Shown here in pieces: positions 17,731 to 27,142 of a stretch of 47,469 nt of DNA (within the stretch, counting starts at the first letter, position 1; the number at the start of each line of letters is the position of its first letter). The DNA comes from Bodo saltans (lineage: Eukaryota > Euglenozoa > Kinetoplastea > Eubodonida > Bodonidae): contig CYKH01000081.1 in NCBI GenBank assembly GCA_001460835.1, forward strand, positions 10,003 through 57,471, given 5' to 3'. The translations under genes were made by a program, and so were the position numbers. The notes under the pieces were generated by a model, which had not been told where the DNA came from, did no database searches, and worked only from the letters and a program-made list of their open reading frames with translations.

Positions 17731-20700
17731 ATGAACAGTGAAACAATGCAAATAAATCTTATCGAGAACAGTGATGACGCCGCTGTAGAAGCACTTCGAT
17801 TGACCCTTCGCACGCATCAGTCAGTGTGGGGTACTTTTGTTCCTGGCATGGGCACTGTGCCGATTCCTATCGTCGACCTGTGCGCTGCTGTCGCCAGCCT
17901 CAGCGCTCCGAAGATGGCGCTTCTCTCCCATTTGTTATTGCGTAAACTCTTCTTCACCTCGAAGCGAGAGAACGAAATAACATACGCCGAATCTTGGATT
18001 GCGAAGATGAAAGACAATTCAGAATTCGTCCTCGATCGTGCAGAGAAAGTCAATGCAACTGACTTTTCCCTAGCTGATCATATGGGGGAAACGCTCGACC
18101 TTCTTGCTTTGGATCTGCTGGCACTCATTTACGCCGGGAAGGAGTCATTCACAACTAAGCCACAGTTGCAATTGAAGTTGGAAACTGCGGCAGCCAAGGA
18201 TCCCGACCGCGACGCGAAGCTCGCATCACTGCTAAGAGCTGTCAAGAACTACTCCTGTGATGTTCAAGAGTTATTTGCGCCACTAGCAAGCTCACCGATT
18301 GTCTTCGAGCAGATTGTGCTAAGAACTGCACCTGCCGTATGGATTCACAAAATTTCGCAACGCTCCAACGCCAGCGTTTGCGCTGCATTTGAAGAGTTGT
18401 TTGGCCAAAATGCTGAACCCCAAAGTTGGATGCTACAAATGCTTCCTGATGTTCTTAACATCATCGACGCCGTAGGACGTGAATCTCGATCAGCTACAGT
18501 CGAAGGTGCTCTTACTAAACTTGCACAAATCATTATTATCGGTAACGAACCCGAGAAAGCATTTTTATTCTTGACGTCACTACCGAGTGCGTGGTTATGT
18601 TCGAATGACTCCAGAGAACTCCTGGACTATGCCAAGTGCTGGATTGCAACCGACAGCGCCAAATGGATTCGTTTGTACACCGAGTCACGATGCTGCTTAG
18701 AACCAATTTTGAGCGAAGGAATTCACTCTCAATCTCAAGTTGAAGAGCTATTGAGTCACAATGGTGGTACATCCTTCTGGAACGCATCCTTCTCAGTGAA
18801 GAGTAACATTGCTGCGTTGGGTGCAACCATAGCGGCTACACAAAGTAACGAATGCGAACCGTTTGTGAAGCTGATGAAAAAGGAGAACTGGTGTCGCGAC
18901 CCTAGCAGTCCTCGTAGCAAACAACTTCGAGAACGTAGTTGCGAGATCGCAATTCCACTCCTTACGAACCCAAATTTTCTTGAGATCATCAGCCACGTTC
19001 CTGAATACCTTCTATACCTGTCTTCGCACGACAAAGAAACGGTTGAGCGCAAAATTCGCGAATCATTTGTCACTTTGACGCAGTCCATCGGGAGCAAGGA
19101 AGCTAGCATTCGCATTGTTGAGCAAATAACGACCAGCAAAGTGCTCGTTGAGTTGGGTCTCACCGTTCCTGATGCATTCCTGGAGTACTTAGACGAAGTG
19201 AGACATCAACAGCAACGCTTGCGCAAATCAGAGTTGTCAGTGAAATGGTTGAAGGAGTTGAAATGTCCTCTCGCCTCTCCCCTGCTGCAACCTGTGCTCG
19301 ACAGACTCATCGATCTGAACAACTTTGTTTCACCTTTGCTCCGTGTGAGTGAAATCAACGAGGCTGCAGAGGTACTTGAAGCACTTGTTGGACGTGATCT
19401 TCCGAGTGAGCTCTACACTCTCGCCTTCAAGCGATGTCTTCTCTTTTTGCCAGCCAATTCACTGCTTGAGTCAGATGCGCACGTGCGAACAATGAATGCC
19501 ATTCAAGCTTGCTGGGAGAATTTACGCACTAGCACAAACTTACCAGCGATTGATGTGAATCACATGAACGGTACTTTTTATGAAGACGTGGCATTCCTTC
19601 GGACCCGTGGAGCACAGAAACTCGGAGATCAGCTTTCGGAAAATATTCTTGTCTCTGGGCTGACGACGATGGCCCGTCTGTTGTCGTCACACCCACTCCG
19701 TGACGAATCCGTGGATGCGTTTCTCTCTGGCGATTCGGCAGTGTCTTCCGAGCACAAGGAGCTTTGGGCTTCGTGTGCAACGTATTTTCCCCTGATGACA
19801 ACCATTGCAGATAACATGAACCTATTGTCGCGAGATTTTGATCCGATTGACGCCCGTACATCTGACGATGAGTCCATGAACTACATTTTTAGCTGCTGGG
19901 CGCACATTGCACCTCTTAAGAGTGCCCTCGATGCCAGCACAACTTTTAAAGGCGTTTCTGAAGCATTTCAAGGGTTCTTCGCTACGACACCAAATATGTT
20001 GCAGAGCACCGTAGCTGATGAGTGGAACGTCTGTGCTAAGGAAATCGAAGAGCTCCGCAAGCCAGTGACAACTGCGGGCGAAGATGAGCTAAATTCCAAG
20101 GTGTATGTCACAGACTCTGCGAGTCTCGTGCGTTGGAAGGATAGCGGCGAACGCAAATTGCGGCTGCAATACGCGGTTTCGGAACTGCGCGATGGTATCA
20201 CCCGAGGGAAACGCACGATAACAAGAAACGACGCGCTGTCGTTTGACGAGCAGAAAACTATCGACTTTATCCAACAAGTTCAAATCAACGCAGTCCTTCG
20301 CAAATCTGAATGGGGAAAGGTTCTGCTTGATGCATGGGACGCCATTGCACCTCTTGAGTCTCTCCTCACTGAAATGATATCCTACGGCTTTCCCATTGCG
20401 CACCTTGGGTGGGACTACACCATTCCTCTGTTTCCAAGCAGCTGGGAGATTGGGCTGATTCAGCAAAAAGTACAAATTCTGAAGGGGTCTTTGGTACGGT
20501 GGAAGGCAAGTGTTTGGGATGCATGCGAAAACGCTCCGCGGGTTCGTCAGTTGTCATGGCGTGACATTGGAAGTCGGTGCTCGCTGGCTACCACTGTGAC
20601 TACCTACACAGGTGATCACCTTCTATGGAAGGACGCGCTCGATTTGATTGTCGGCTCCGTTTCTTCACCGTCAACAGCCGTTGTCCCAACAGAGCACCAC

Positions 20701-23700
20701 GTCGACTTCTATGAATTCGACAACACAATGGATGACGCAGCAAAAGTCACGTCGGCTGTGATTGAGGCAATTCGTGGGGACGTGACGGACGTAGGTGTGT
20801 TCCTGGTCGACTTGACAACGACACCGATCGAGCTAGACTGGATCAAAGCCCGAGCTGAGTATTGGCGCGGTGTCTATGTGTTTGTGCTGTTTCGGTGCAC
20901 GTACCGCACTCACATTGTGACGGATCTCATCCGACTGTTTGAAGCATTGAGTTCAAAGACTGAGAGGCTGGTTGTGCTTGCTGAGTCTGACGTCGATTTT
21001 TTCCCTAGAGCGATATCATCCGTAGACGTGATGAAACAATTGCCTACTGTGCAGCTCTCGATGGGTGACTACCTCTCGAATAGAAGCGCTTGTCGAGTGA
21101 TTGCTTCAAACGGTACGTCCGCAGGGAAGTCAGAGATAGCACGAGCTGCATCGGATACACGCATTCCGCTCCTCGACGACTACTCCGCCGTTCATTCCAT
21201 CGCTGCTCGCTGCAATCGACACGTGTTGGACGCTGATACAGTGTGGTTGGATGTGTCACAATACATGCTGGTACCTCTAGAGAACAGCAAAGAAATGGGC
21301 GTCGCATCGACCCTTTGCTCCGGCCCAGTGACGCTAGCGTTGCGCCTGTTGTTGTTATTTCGAGATAAGGAGCTGCGAGTGGGATCATCAGTGATTCGCT
21401 TTGATCCGGAGACTTCGTTCATCATCGAGCAGCCCGTCATGCATGCAGGTGTGATTGGCACACCAACGGTAGCACCACTGTTCCGGCCGTTCGTTACGAC
21501 AGAAACACTGATCGATTGCAACAACCTTGAATTCTCACTTGAATGCACGAATCGTCACGCAAGCATTGAAGAGGGTATCAAAGCGCTCTATTTTTTGTCG
21601 ATGAGCAGGGATGCAACAACGTTCAACGTGGTCGCGTTCTGTAAAAGTGCACTCTTTCCAGAAGGCTATGAAATGGAAGCTTTTGAGTGGATGCAGGACT
21701 TGTACCGATTTACACCCAAGGGCGATCTGATGAGACCTCTGTTCAGCAACTTTCATCGTATGCGCGTTTTCTTAGTAGAGCTCGCCAATCTGATACACCG
21801 AGACGTCCACCGTCAGTTGGGAGGAAGCAACAAGCACTATTGGGCGTTTGCCATGATGTGCATCGAGCAGGCTGCGTACATCAGCTGCCTCGCGAGAGTT
21901 GAGGGAGGTGCAAGTGAAATCTCCCTTGCAGGGTTGAAGGAGTGGGGATTACAAGGGTTGTTGTTACCCTCCATCGAGAAAGGCAAGGATGTCTACTTTT
22001 GGGATACTCACTTCTACGACGCAACCGCTGCCGACGCAGCCACGAAGACGATGCCGCGTGACCTCCAAGATGTGCTTTCTAAGCTAGTCGACTCCACAAA
22101 AGCCAATGCAATGACATATCAAGCGTACAACTTGAAAACACCCGCTGAGCACTCTAAGAAGCTCCTGAAGCTTTTATGCGGGATGCGAAGCGACCAAGAG
22201 CGACTACCGTTGTTCGAGCAGCACATGGGGGACGTGTCCGTGACCCCAACGGTGTTTCTTCGTACTATTGTGTTTACCGCCTGGAACAACGCCTTCGTTC
22301 CCCTTGTGATGATTGGAAACCCCATGCGAAGCGACCAAGAGCGACTACCGTTGTTCGAGCAGCACATGGGGGACGTGTCCGTGACCCCAACGGTGTTTCT
22401 TCGCATTATTGTGTTTACCGCCTGGAACAACGCCTTCGTTCCCCTTGTGATGATTGGAAACCCCGCCGAGGGGAAGACGTATGTCGTGGAACGCATTGCC
22501 TCAGTGAAAGAGCACCTCATGCATGCTCAAGTCACGGACCGCTACTACATGCAAGAGCTCGGCACTGTGCTGGTATCTCTCCTCAAGCAAGAGTTACTTG
22601 CACGGAACCTCAGCACTGAAGTTTTCGTTGATAGACATGGGGCTGATACACATCTTGCAGGGGAAATGAAAAGTGGGCATAGCAGCTCGATACAATGCTC
22701 TCACGTTGTTGATAGCATTGCTCGCTGCTGCAACAACAACAGTGGTGGAGGCAACATCATTCACTTCATGAAGCAGCTGATCGACAGCCTTCAAGAGTCA
22801 TTTCCCATCATTGCAAACCTTGAACGCCCAACTGGAACACTTGATGCAAATCCCACTGAGTTTGCTCGCGAATCTCTCAAGCGCTTGTGCGAACTTAAGC
22901 TTGCGTTTCATTCGTGCTCTCGAAAAATCATGCTCCATCCATCGAAGCTATCGTCTTCTAGTGTACTTCTTTCTATCGATGAATTGGCTTTGAGGGCCGA
23001 GGGATTTCAAAAGGATTTGCAGCTGATTGTTGGAAGTGGGCCAGTGAGTCTCTCAACAAGCACCCCCGCCACGTTCGGTCTAACACTCGATGAGTGGACG
23101 ACATCATCTCACCTTGGCGTAATCAACGACACCGTCTCTAAAGCAAACTCAACAGACCCGTTACTCGACCATGACTGGAGACCGCTCAGGCTGACATTGA
23201 TCACAAACCCCCATGCCAACGAGAAGTTGTCGCTTGTAGAATCGCATGGCTCTCTTGCAACGTGTCCCGTTCATCCAATGCCCTTCACCGCATCGAGCCT
23301 AGCGATGTGCGTCACTCCCCTCCCATACAAAGAGGCTGAGGAATACCATGAACAACTACTTCGAGCTCGAATTGTTGTTGACACTGCAATTGAAGATGGG
23401 ACGCTTGACCGTATGATTGCAATGATCCTTCACAGCTACGCCTGCCTCCAACCTCTAGCAACGACTACCCAACGTGATATTATCTTCTGCGCTGATGCAC
23501 TGCTGGCTGTGAAAAAACTCTTTCATGCCGCCAAAATTGAGTTCGCCGGAACTGCACTTGTCCACGCGCTTGGACTTATTCTAAATGTCGTCTTTGTTGC
23601 TCGCCTTGAGACCGCGGACAAAAGGATGGGCATGATGAGTGTTCTTGGATCTTCTGCACAATGGACTGAGCTGTGTACGTCACTCAATTCCCCCCTCGCA

Positions 23701-26700
23701 ATGGCCGAGGCGGCAGAACAATGCAGCAAGTGGTTAGTGAATGCAGAGAATTTTACGGTCCCCCGAGGCATTGAACTGGAGTCCATACGGCCGTACTTGA
23801 TCGCAATGCTGATTTGTTCTGTTGCACAACCTCCAATCCCGTGCGCCATTGTCGATGAACCTGGAACTGGAAAAACGGAGGCCGCACGGTTGCGGCGCCT
23901 CACTCAAGCAACTTCAGAGCATGGGAGTGACGTGCGGAAGTCAGTCATTCGCGTTCTGTACGATGAAGCAAACTTGCCACAACAGTCTTTAGCAAATAAG
24001 GCATTGCACCAGCCGCTTGACGATCGGCGCGTTGCTGTAACGTCCCTCCTCAACGCGCCCTTCGATGCGCCGAACATGAGTCGCTGTGTGAACATCGTGA
24101 ATGCGTCGTTTGGCGATGCCCACATTGCTGGCCTCACGAAGAAGTACTTGGAGAGAATCGACCCTCAAATGCGCTCCGACGTCGTCTCAGCGTGCACAGA
24201 ACTTCTTCGTCGTCCTTTCTTTCATCGCAGAGATCTCATTTTCTTCTTGCGTGGGGTGAATGGTATTGTGCATGAGACAACGGATGCGATGAGTGGCGGC
24301 GACCTTGTTGAGGGAGCGATGCATGGCTCCGAGAGGTTGTTGATTGCCGCCGCCGTTGCAAACTTTGACGGTGATGCATCGATGTCTGCTGATAGCGTTG
24401 TCTCGCCACAGCGTGCCGTCGTCAATGTTTTCCAACGGCACTTGAAAACAAGTGTCGCCCACGAGGACTTGAAGCTGAGCACCATTCTAACAGTGGATCG
24501 TGGTTTGACGTGGACTGGTGCTGAGTACACGTCTAAGCGCCGTTTCTTGGCCCTTGTGGATGGATCAAACGATTATTCCGACATTGATTGTCTCTTGCAT
24601 CACTCCAAAGACGAAGTACGTGATGCCATCAAGCGTCACGAGCGGCTCTTCTTTTCATCGTTTGCTGATGACCAGAGACCGGAGGGCATTTCTACAAGCG
24701 TCGCTCGCTTTCGTGGTGTGTTTACTGAAGGGCAATCTGTCATGATGCAAAATTGGGAGCAACACGCCACTCCGTTTCTAGCCGTACTCAATCGACAGCT
24801 ATCGGCTCAGCCAGGGACAAACAAACCAATATGTGTGTTTCCTCTTGCAAGCGGAACCAGAAAAGCTGAGGTGAAGGCAGAAACAAACCTTGTTGTCATC
24901 GTCAAGGCCGATTCCCTGACAAGGATGCTTTCGCAAATTCGCTCGCGATTCGAAACTCATTTCGCTGATGTACCGATCGACCACACTGTGATGAAATTTC
25001 TAACGAGGGCAGTAAGTTACCCGTCGCTCCCACTATCAACAATCATTAGCCCGTCTTCAATACGATCCGCTTCCAAAGAAATGATCTTGCACGACATGCG
25101 TAGCGGACGAAAATTGTGCATTGGGTCATTTGACTTGAGTGACGATCGTGACCTATCTCCTGAAGAGGTGCGGCTTTTAGATGACGCAAAGTTGCGAGGG
25201 GTGCTCTTGCTCGGTCAAATTGCACTCGACTCTGAGTTTCGAGCGATATCAAACTGCCTTGAAGATAACACACACCGCTCCATTGCGCTTAAAGTCTTTT
25301 ATCGACATCGTATGTGGTGCCTTGACGACGCTACTAGCGTCACTGATGTGTGCACGCTGAGTCGTCCATGGCTCATTGCCTGCAGTGACAATCATGGCTT
25401 CCATGACGTGGAACGAAAGCTCATCGAATGGCAGCCCCGAGAGTTGCGCTACACCAAAGCACCACGTTATATCGATGCCATGAAGATCTCATCGCAGGCT
25501 GCGTTTGAGAAAACCATTAAAGAAGAAATTGAATCGTCTCACAACCCACTACTTGTTGTGCTCAGCGATTTAGTCGATGCCGAGCATATTCACTTTGTGA
25601 GATTTCTTCTCGCTAAGTTGTACAACGATGCACTTCAAGCACAAACGTGTTCTCCGTTCTTTGTGGGAATCCTTTTACGCGTTCAAAACAGCAGTTACCC
25701 GATCGCATTTTCCCCTTCGTGGAACGTTGTGCGATTGCCACACCTCTACGCGACTGCTCACCAGAAGCTCGCCATCTCGCTGCTGCGCCACGCGTATTGC
25801 ACAACTGTTGCATCCGGACCTGAGAAGCCGGTGCCGGAACCCCTGAAACACGAGTACATCCATCAATGCGCCCAGGAACTAATCAGGAAGCACACAAACG
25901 GAGCTGTCGTGAATAAATGGGTGCCGTCCGCCTCCAGCGGATCAACGATTCACAATAGTGTTGCCGCAAATTTCTACTCTCCAACTGTGACCCCTGAGGA
26001 ACGAGCAGACATCCTGAAAACTGTCTTAACGGCGCACGAAGCACTGAAGAAACTAGTGGCCATTCCTGCCAGTCATGCGATTCGTCGTGAATGGGAAAGC
26101 GACGCTGGCATGACTGTTCCCATTGCGTGCGAAAAGATTCTATCTGAGAGAAGTCGATCAGAGGCATCTGTGGCATGGCGCAGGTCGCTCGACGTTCTAC
26201 AGTACGCTTGCTACGGCTTCGGTCTCATTTCGTTGGAGCGCGCCACGAAGGCAGGTGCTCTGGTGGCTGCCACTAACATGGTCACAAACCTCTCCAAGAA
26301 GGCCTACCCATCCCCTCATGTTTGGCAATTCAAGGCATCCTGCTCTTTCAACCCGTGGATGCTCGATTACGTGATCTCAAGAGCAGAGGCGCACAAGCGC
26401 CACCCTCGCATGAGCAACACGACCATCGAAGCGACGACGTCGGAGATTAACGAAAGTGCCCTCGACCACATTTTCGACATGGAAATGCTCCATCTGTTCG
26501 CTGATGATCTGCGACGGCGGCTCAGGGGAACTGTAGCATGGGTCGCAGCAACCCATACACCTGCGCTCCTCGACGCATGGAGCAAAACATTATCTTTTAT
26601 CTACTCCAGCAAACCGGATCAGCTGACGCAGTGGTCAGTGCTGCGTCAAGCGGTTGCGCTTGTGTATGCATCACTTGGAAATGGTGCGTCGCAGTTCGGC

Positions 26701-26877
26701 GTCATGCTCCAAAAGTTTTGCGTCCCCGAGCCCGAAACCCCTACTGTGGAGGTGAAGACATGCAAGAACGCGAAATGCGGTGCTCCCATTGTTGTGATTC
26801 TGGTTTCGGAAGATTTCCCTTCGTTTGCAGCGGCGCGCGCGTCAGTGTGTGACATGTGTTGCTGCACCACCTCCTAA
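17731..26877 (+). CDS. Giant RNF213-like AAA+ protein without a recognisable RING (3048 aa)
   Basis: RNF213 is a dynein-like AAA+ ubiquitin ligase. The core here matches it in order. LVMIGNPAEGKT (P-loop 1576-1583) follows a FLR-x-IVFTAWNN helix, as before the RNF213 AAA3 P-loop. DEPGTGKTEAA (2042-2049) is the AAA4 P-loop with Asp for the first Gly. LYDEANLPQQSLANKALHQP (DE at 2078-2079) mirrors the RNF213 segment LDEIGLAEDS...KVLHPLL, and VNIVNASFGDAHIAG corresponds to its sensor region. IRSRFETHFAD mirrors LINRLEKHYLD. A Gly-rich GTSAGKS (1128-1134) is a shortened P-loop-like motif. The protein stops about 380 residues after the region equivalent to the RNF213 VHIDDL segment. It has no RING, only a small C-terminal Cys cluster (CKNAKC and CDMC). 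RNF213 itself is about 5200 residues, so this one lacks much of both ends. Residues 1485-1578 are a 47-residue tandem duplication. Confidence 0.85.
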   Translation: MNSETMQINLIENSDDAAVEALRLTLRTHQSVWGTFVPGMGTVPIPIVDLCAAVASLSAPKMALLSHLLLRKLFFTSKRENEITYAESWIAKMKDNSEFVLDRAEKVNATDFSLADHMGETLDLLALDLLALIYAGKESFTTKPQLQLKLETAAAKDPDRDAKLASLLRAVKNYSCDVQELFAPLASSPIVFEQIVLRTAPAVWIHKISQRSNASVCAAFEELFGQNAEPQSWMLQMLPDVLNIIDAVGRESRSATVEGALTKLAQIIIIGNEPEKAFLFLTSLPSAWLCSNDSRELLDYAKCWIATDSAKWIRLYTESRCCLEPILSEGIHSQSQVEELLSHNGGTSFWNASFSVKSNIAALGATIAATQSNECEPFVKLMKKENWCRDPSSPRSKQLRERSCEIAIPLLTNPNFLEIISHVPEYLLYLSSHDKETVERKIRESFVTLTQSIGSKEASIRIVEQITTSKVLVELGLTVPDAFLEYLDEVRHQQQRLRKSELSVKWLKELKCPLASPLLQPVLDRLIDLNNFVSPLLRVSEINEAAEVLEALVGRDLPSELYTLAFKRCLLFLPANSLLESDAHVRTMNAIQACWENLRTSTNLPAIDVNHMNGTFYEDVAFLRTRGAQKLGDQLSENILVSGLTTMARLLSSHPLRDESVDAFLSGDSAVSSEHKELWASCATYFPLMTTIADNMNLLSRDFDPIDARTSDDESMNYIFSCWAHIAPLKSALDASTTFKGVSEAFQGFFATTPNMLQSTVADEWNVCAKEIEELRKPVTTAGEDELNSKVYVTDSASLVRWKDSGERKLRLQYAVSELRDGITRGKRTITRNDALSFDEQKTIDFIQQVQINAVLRKSEWGKVLLDAWDAIAPLESLLTEMISYGFPIAHLGWDYTIPLFPSSWEIGLIQQKVQILKGSLVRWKASVWDACENAPRVRQLSWRDIGSRCSLATTVTTYTGDHLLWKDALDLIVGSVSSPSTAVVPTEHHVDFYEFDNTMDDAAKVTSAVIEAIRGDVTDVGVFLVDLTTTPIELDWIKARAEYWRGVYVFVLFRCTYRTHIVTDLIRLFEALSSKTERLVVLAESDVDFFPRAISSVDVMKQLPTVQLSMGDYLSNRSACRVIASNGTSAGKSEIARAASDTRIPLLDDYSAVHSIAARCNRHVLDADTVWLDVSQYMLVPLENSKEMGVASTLCSGPVTLALRLLLLFRDKELRVGSSVIRFDPETSFIIEQPVMHAGVIGTPTVAPLFRPFVTTETLIDCNNLEFSLECTNRHASIEEGIKALYFLSMSRDATTFNVVAFCKSALFPEGYEMEAFEWMQDLYRFTPKGDLMRPLFSNFHRMRVFLVELANLIHRDVHRQLGGSNKHYWAFAMMCIEQAAYISCLARVEGGASEISLAGLKEWGLQGLLLPSIEKGKDVYFWDTHFYDATAADAATKTMPRDLQDVLSKLVDSTKANAMTYQAYNLKTPAEHSKKLLKLLCGMRSDQERLPLFEQHMGDVSVTPTVFLRTIVFTAWNNAFVPLVMIGNPMRSDQERLPLFEQHMGDVSVTPTVFLRIIVFTAWNNAFVPLVMIGNPAEGKTYVVERIASVKEHLMHAQVTDRYYMQELGTVLVSLLKQELLARNLSTEVFVDRHGADTHLAGEMKSGHSSSIQCSHVVDSIARCCNNNSGGGNIIHFMKQLIDSLQESFPIIANLERPTGTLDANPTEFARESLKRLCELKLAFHSCSRKIMLHPSKLSSSSVLLSIDELALRAEGFQKDLQLIVGSGPVSLSTSTPATFGLTLDEWTTSSHLGVINDTVSKANSTDPLLDHDWRPLRLTLITNPHANEKLSLVESHGSLATCPVHPMPFTASSLAMCVTPLPYKEAEEYHEQLLRARIVVDTAIEDGTLDRMIAMILHSYACLQPLATTTQRDIIFCADALLAVKKLFHAAKIEFAGTALVHALGLILNVVFVARLETADKRMGMMSVLGSSAQWTELCTSLNSPLAMAEAAEQCSKWLVNAENFTVPRGIELESIRPYLIAMLICSVAQPPIPCAIVDEPGTGKTEAARLRRLTQATSEHGSDVRKSVIRVLYDEANLPQQSLANKALHQPLDDRRVAVTSLLNAPFDAPNMSRCVNIVNASFGDAHIAGLTKKYLERIDPQMRSDVVSACTELLRRPFFHRRDLIFFLRGVNGIVHETTDAMSGGDLVEGAMHGSERLLIAAAVANFDGDASMSADSVVSPQRAVVNVFQRHLKTSVAHEDLKLSTILTVDRGLTWTGAEYTSKRRFLALVDGSNDYSDIDCLLHHSKDEVRDAIKRHERLFFSSFADDQRPEGISTSVARFRGVFTEGQSVMMQNWEQHATPFLAVLNRQLSAQPGTNKPICVFPLASGTRKAEVKAETNLVVIVKADSLTRMLSQIRSRFETHFADVPIDHTVMKFLTRAVSYPSLPLSTIISPSSIRSASKEMILHDMRSGRKLCIGSFDLSDDRDLSPEEVRLLDDAKLRGVLLLGQIALDSEFRAISNCLEDNTHRSIALKVFYRHRMWCLDDATSVTDVCTLSRPWLIACSDNHGFHDVERKLIEWQPRELRYTKAPRYIDAMKISSQAAFEKTIKEEIESSHNPLLVVLSDLVDAEHIHFVRFLLAKLYNDALQAQTCSPFFVGILLRVQNSSYPIAFSPSWNVVRLPHLYATAHQKLAISLLRHAYCTTVASGPEKPVPEPLKHEYIHQCAQELIRKHTNGAVVNKWVPSASSGSTIHNSVAANFYSPTVTPEERADILKTVLTAHEALKKLVAIPASHAIRREWESDAGMTVPIACEKILSERSRSEASVAWRRSLDVLQYACYGFGLISLERATKAGALVAATNMVTNLSKKAYPSPHVWQFKASCSFNPWMLDYVISRAEAHKRHPRMSNTTIEATTSEINESALDHIFDMEMLHLFADDLRRRLRGTVAWVAATHTPALLDAWSKTLSFIYSSKPDQLTQWSVLRQAVALVYASLGNGASQFGVMLQKFCVPEPETPTVEVKTCKNAKCGAPIVVILVSEDFPSFAAARASVCDMCCCTTS
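22183..22323 (+). repeat. 141-bp in-frame tandem duplication in the RNF213-like gene, copy 1
   Basis: Encodes MRSDQERLPLF...VLMIGNP-type sequence of 47 residues ending just before the functional part of the P-loop. In this copy GNP is followed by MRSDQ instead of AEGKT, so it has no Lys for nucleotide binding. It differs from copy 2 by two bases. Confidence 0.95.
22324..22464 (+). repeat. 141-bp in-frame tandem duplication, copy 2 (leads into the P-loop)
   Basis: Follows copy 1 directly and runs into GCCGAGGGGAAGACG, which completes GNPAEGKT. The two differences from copy 1 fall in adjacent codons (R-T-I against R-I-I), one silent and one changing Thr to Ile. Confidence 0.95.
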
Positions 26878-27142
26878 TGCGAATTACCTTGCAGTGCAGA
26901 AATCCGACAAAGAAAAAAAAAGAAATCTGCGCTCGCGAATAGCAATCAAAGCATCACAAGAAATCAGAATGAGATAGTCACGATTTCTTTTATTCTGTTG
27001 TCTCGGGCAACTCGCGTATTCCAACTTTCGAAAACAAGACTTTGTATGCAAGTATGAACTGAAGTATGTTTCAATTGTATTGTGTGTTTGCTACTGCTCA
27101 TGATCGTAATTGAGAAACGGTTTCCAAGAAAGTTCTTGCGAC
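26878..27142. other. Intergenic spacer before CSN1
   Basis: 265 bases of AT-rich spacer with an A-run near 26910 and pyrimidine-rich stretches near 26985-27000 and 27070-27100 that could serve the next gene's splicing. Nothing else is seen. Confidence 0.4.

Noticed and set aside
21109-21132. Third P-loop in the giant protein (GTSAGKS)
   Set aside because: It has one residue too few between the first Gly and GKS, and no clear Walker B follows. It is kept only as a P-loop-like motif.
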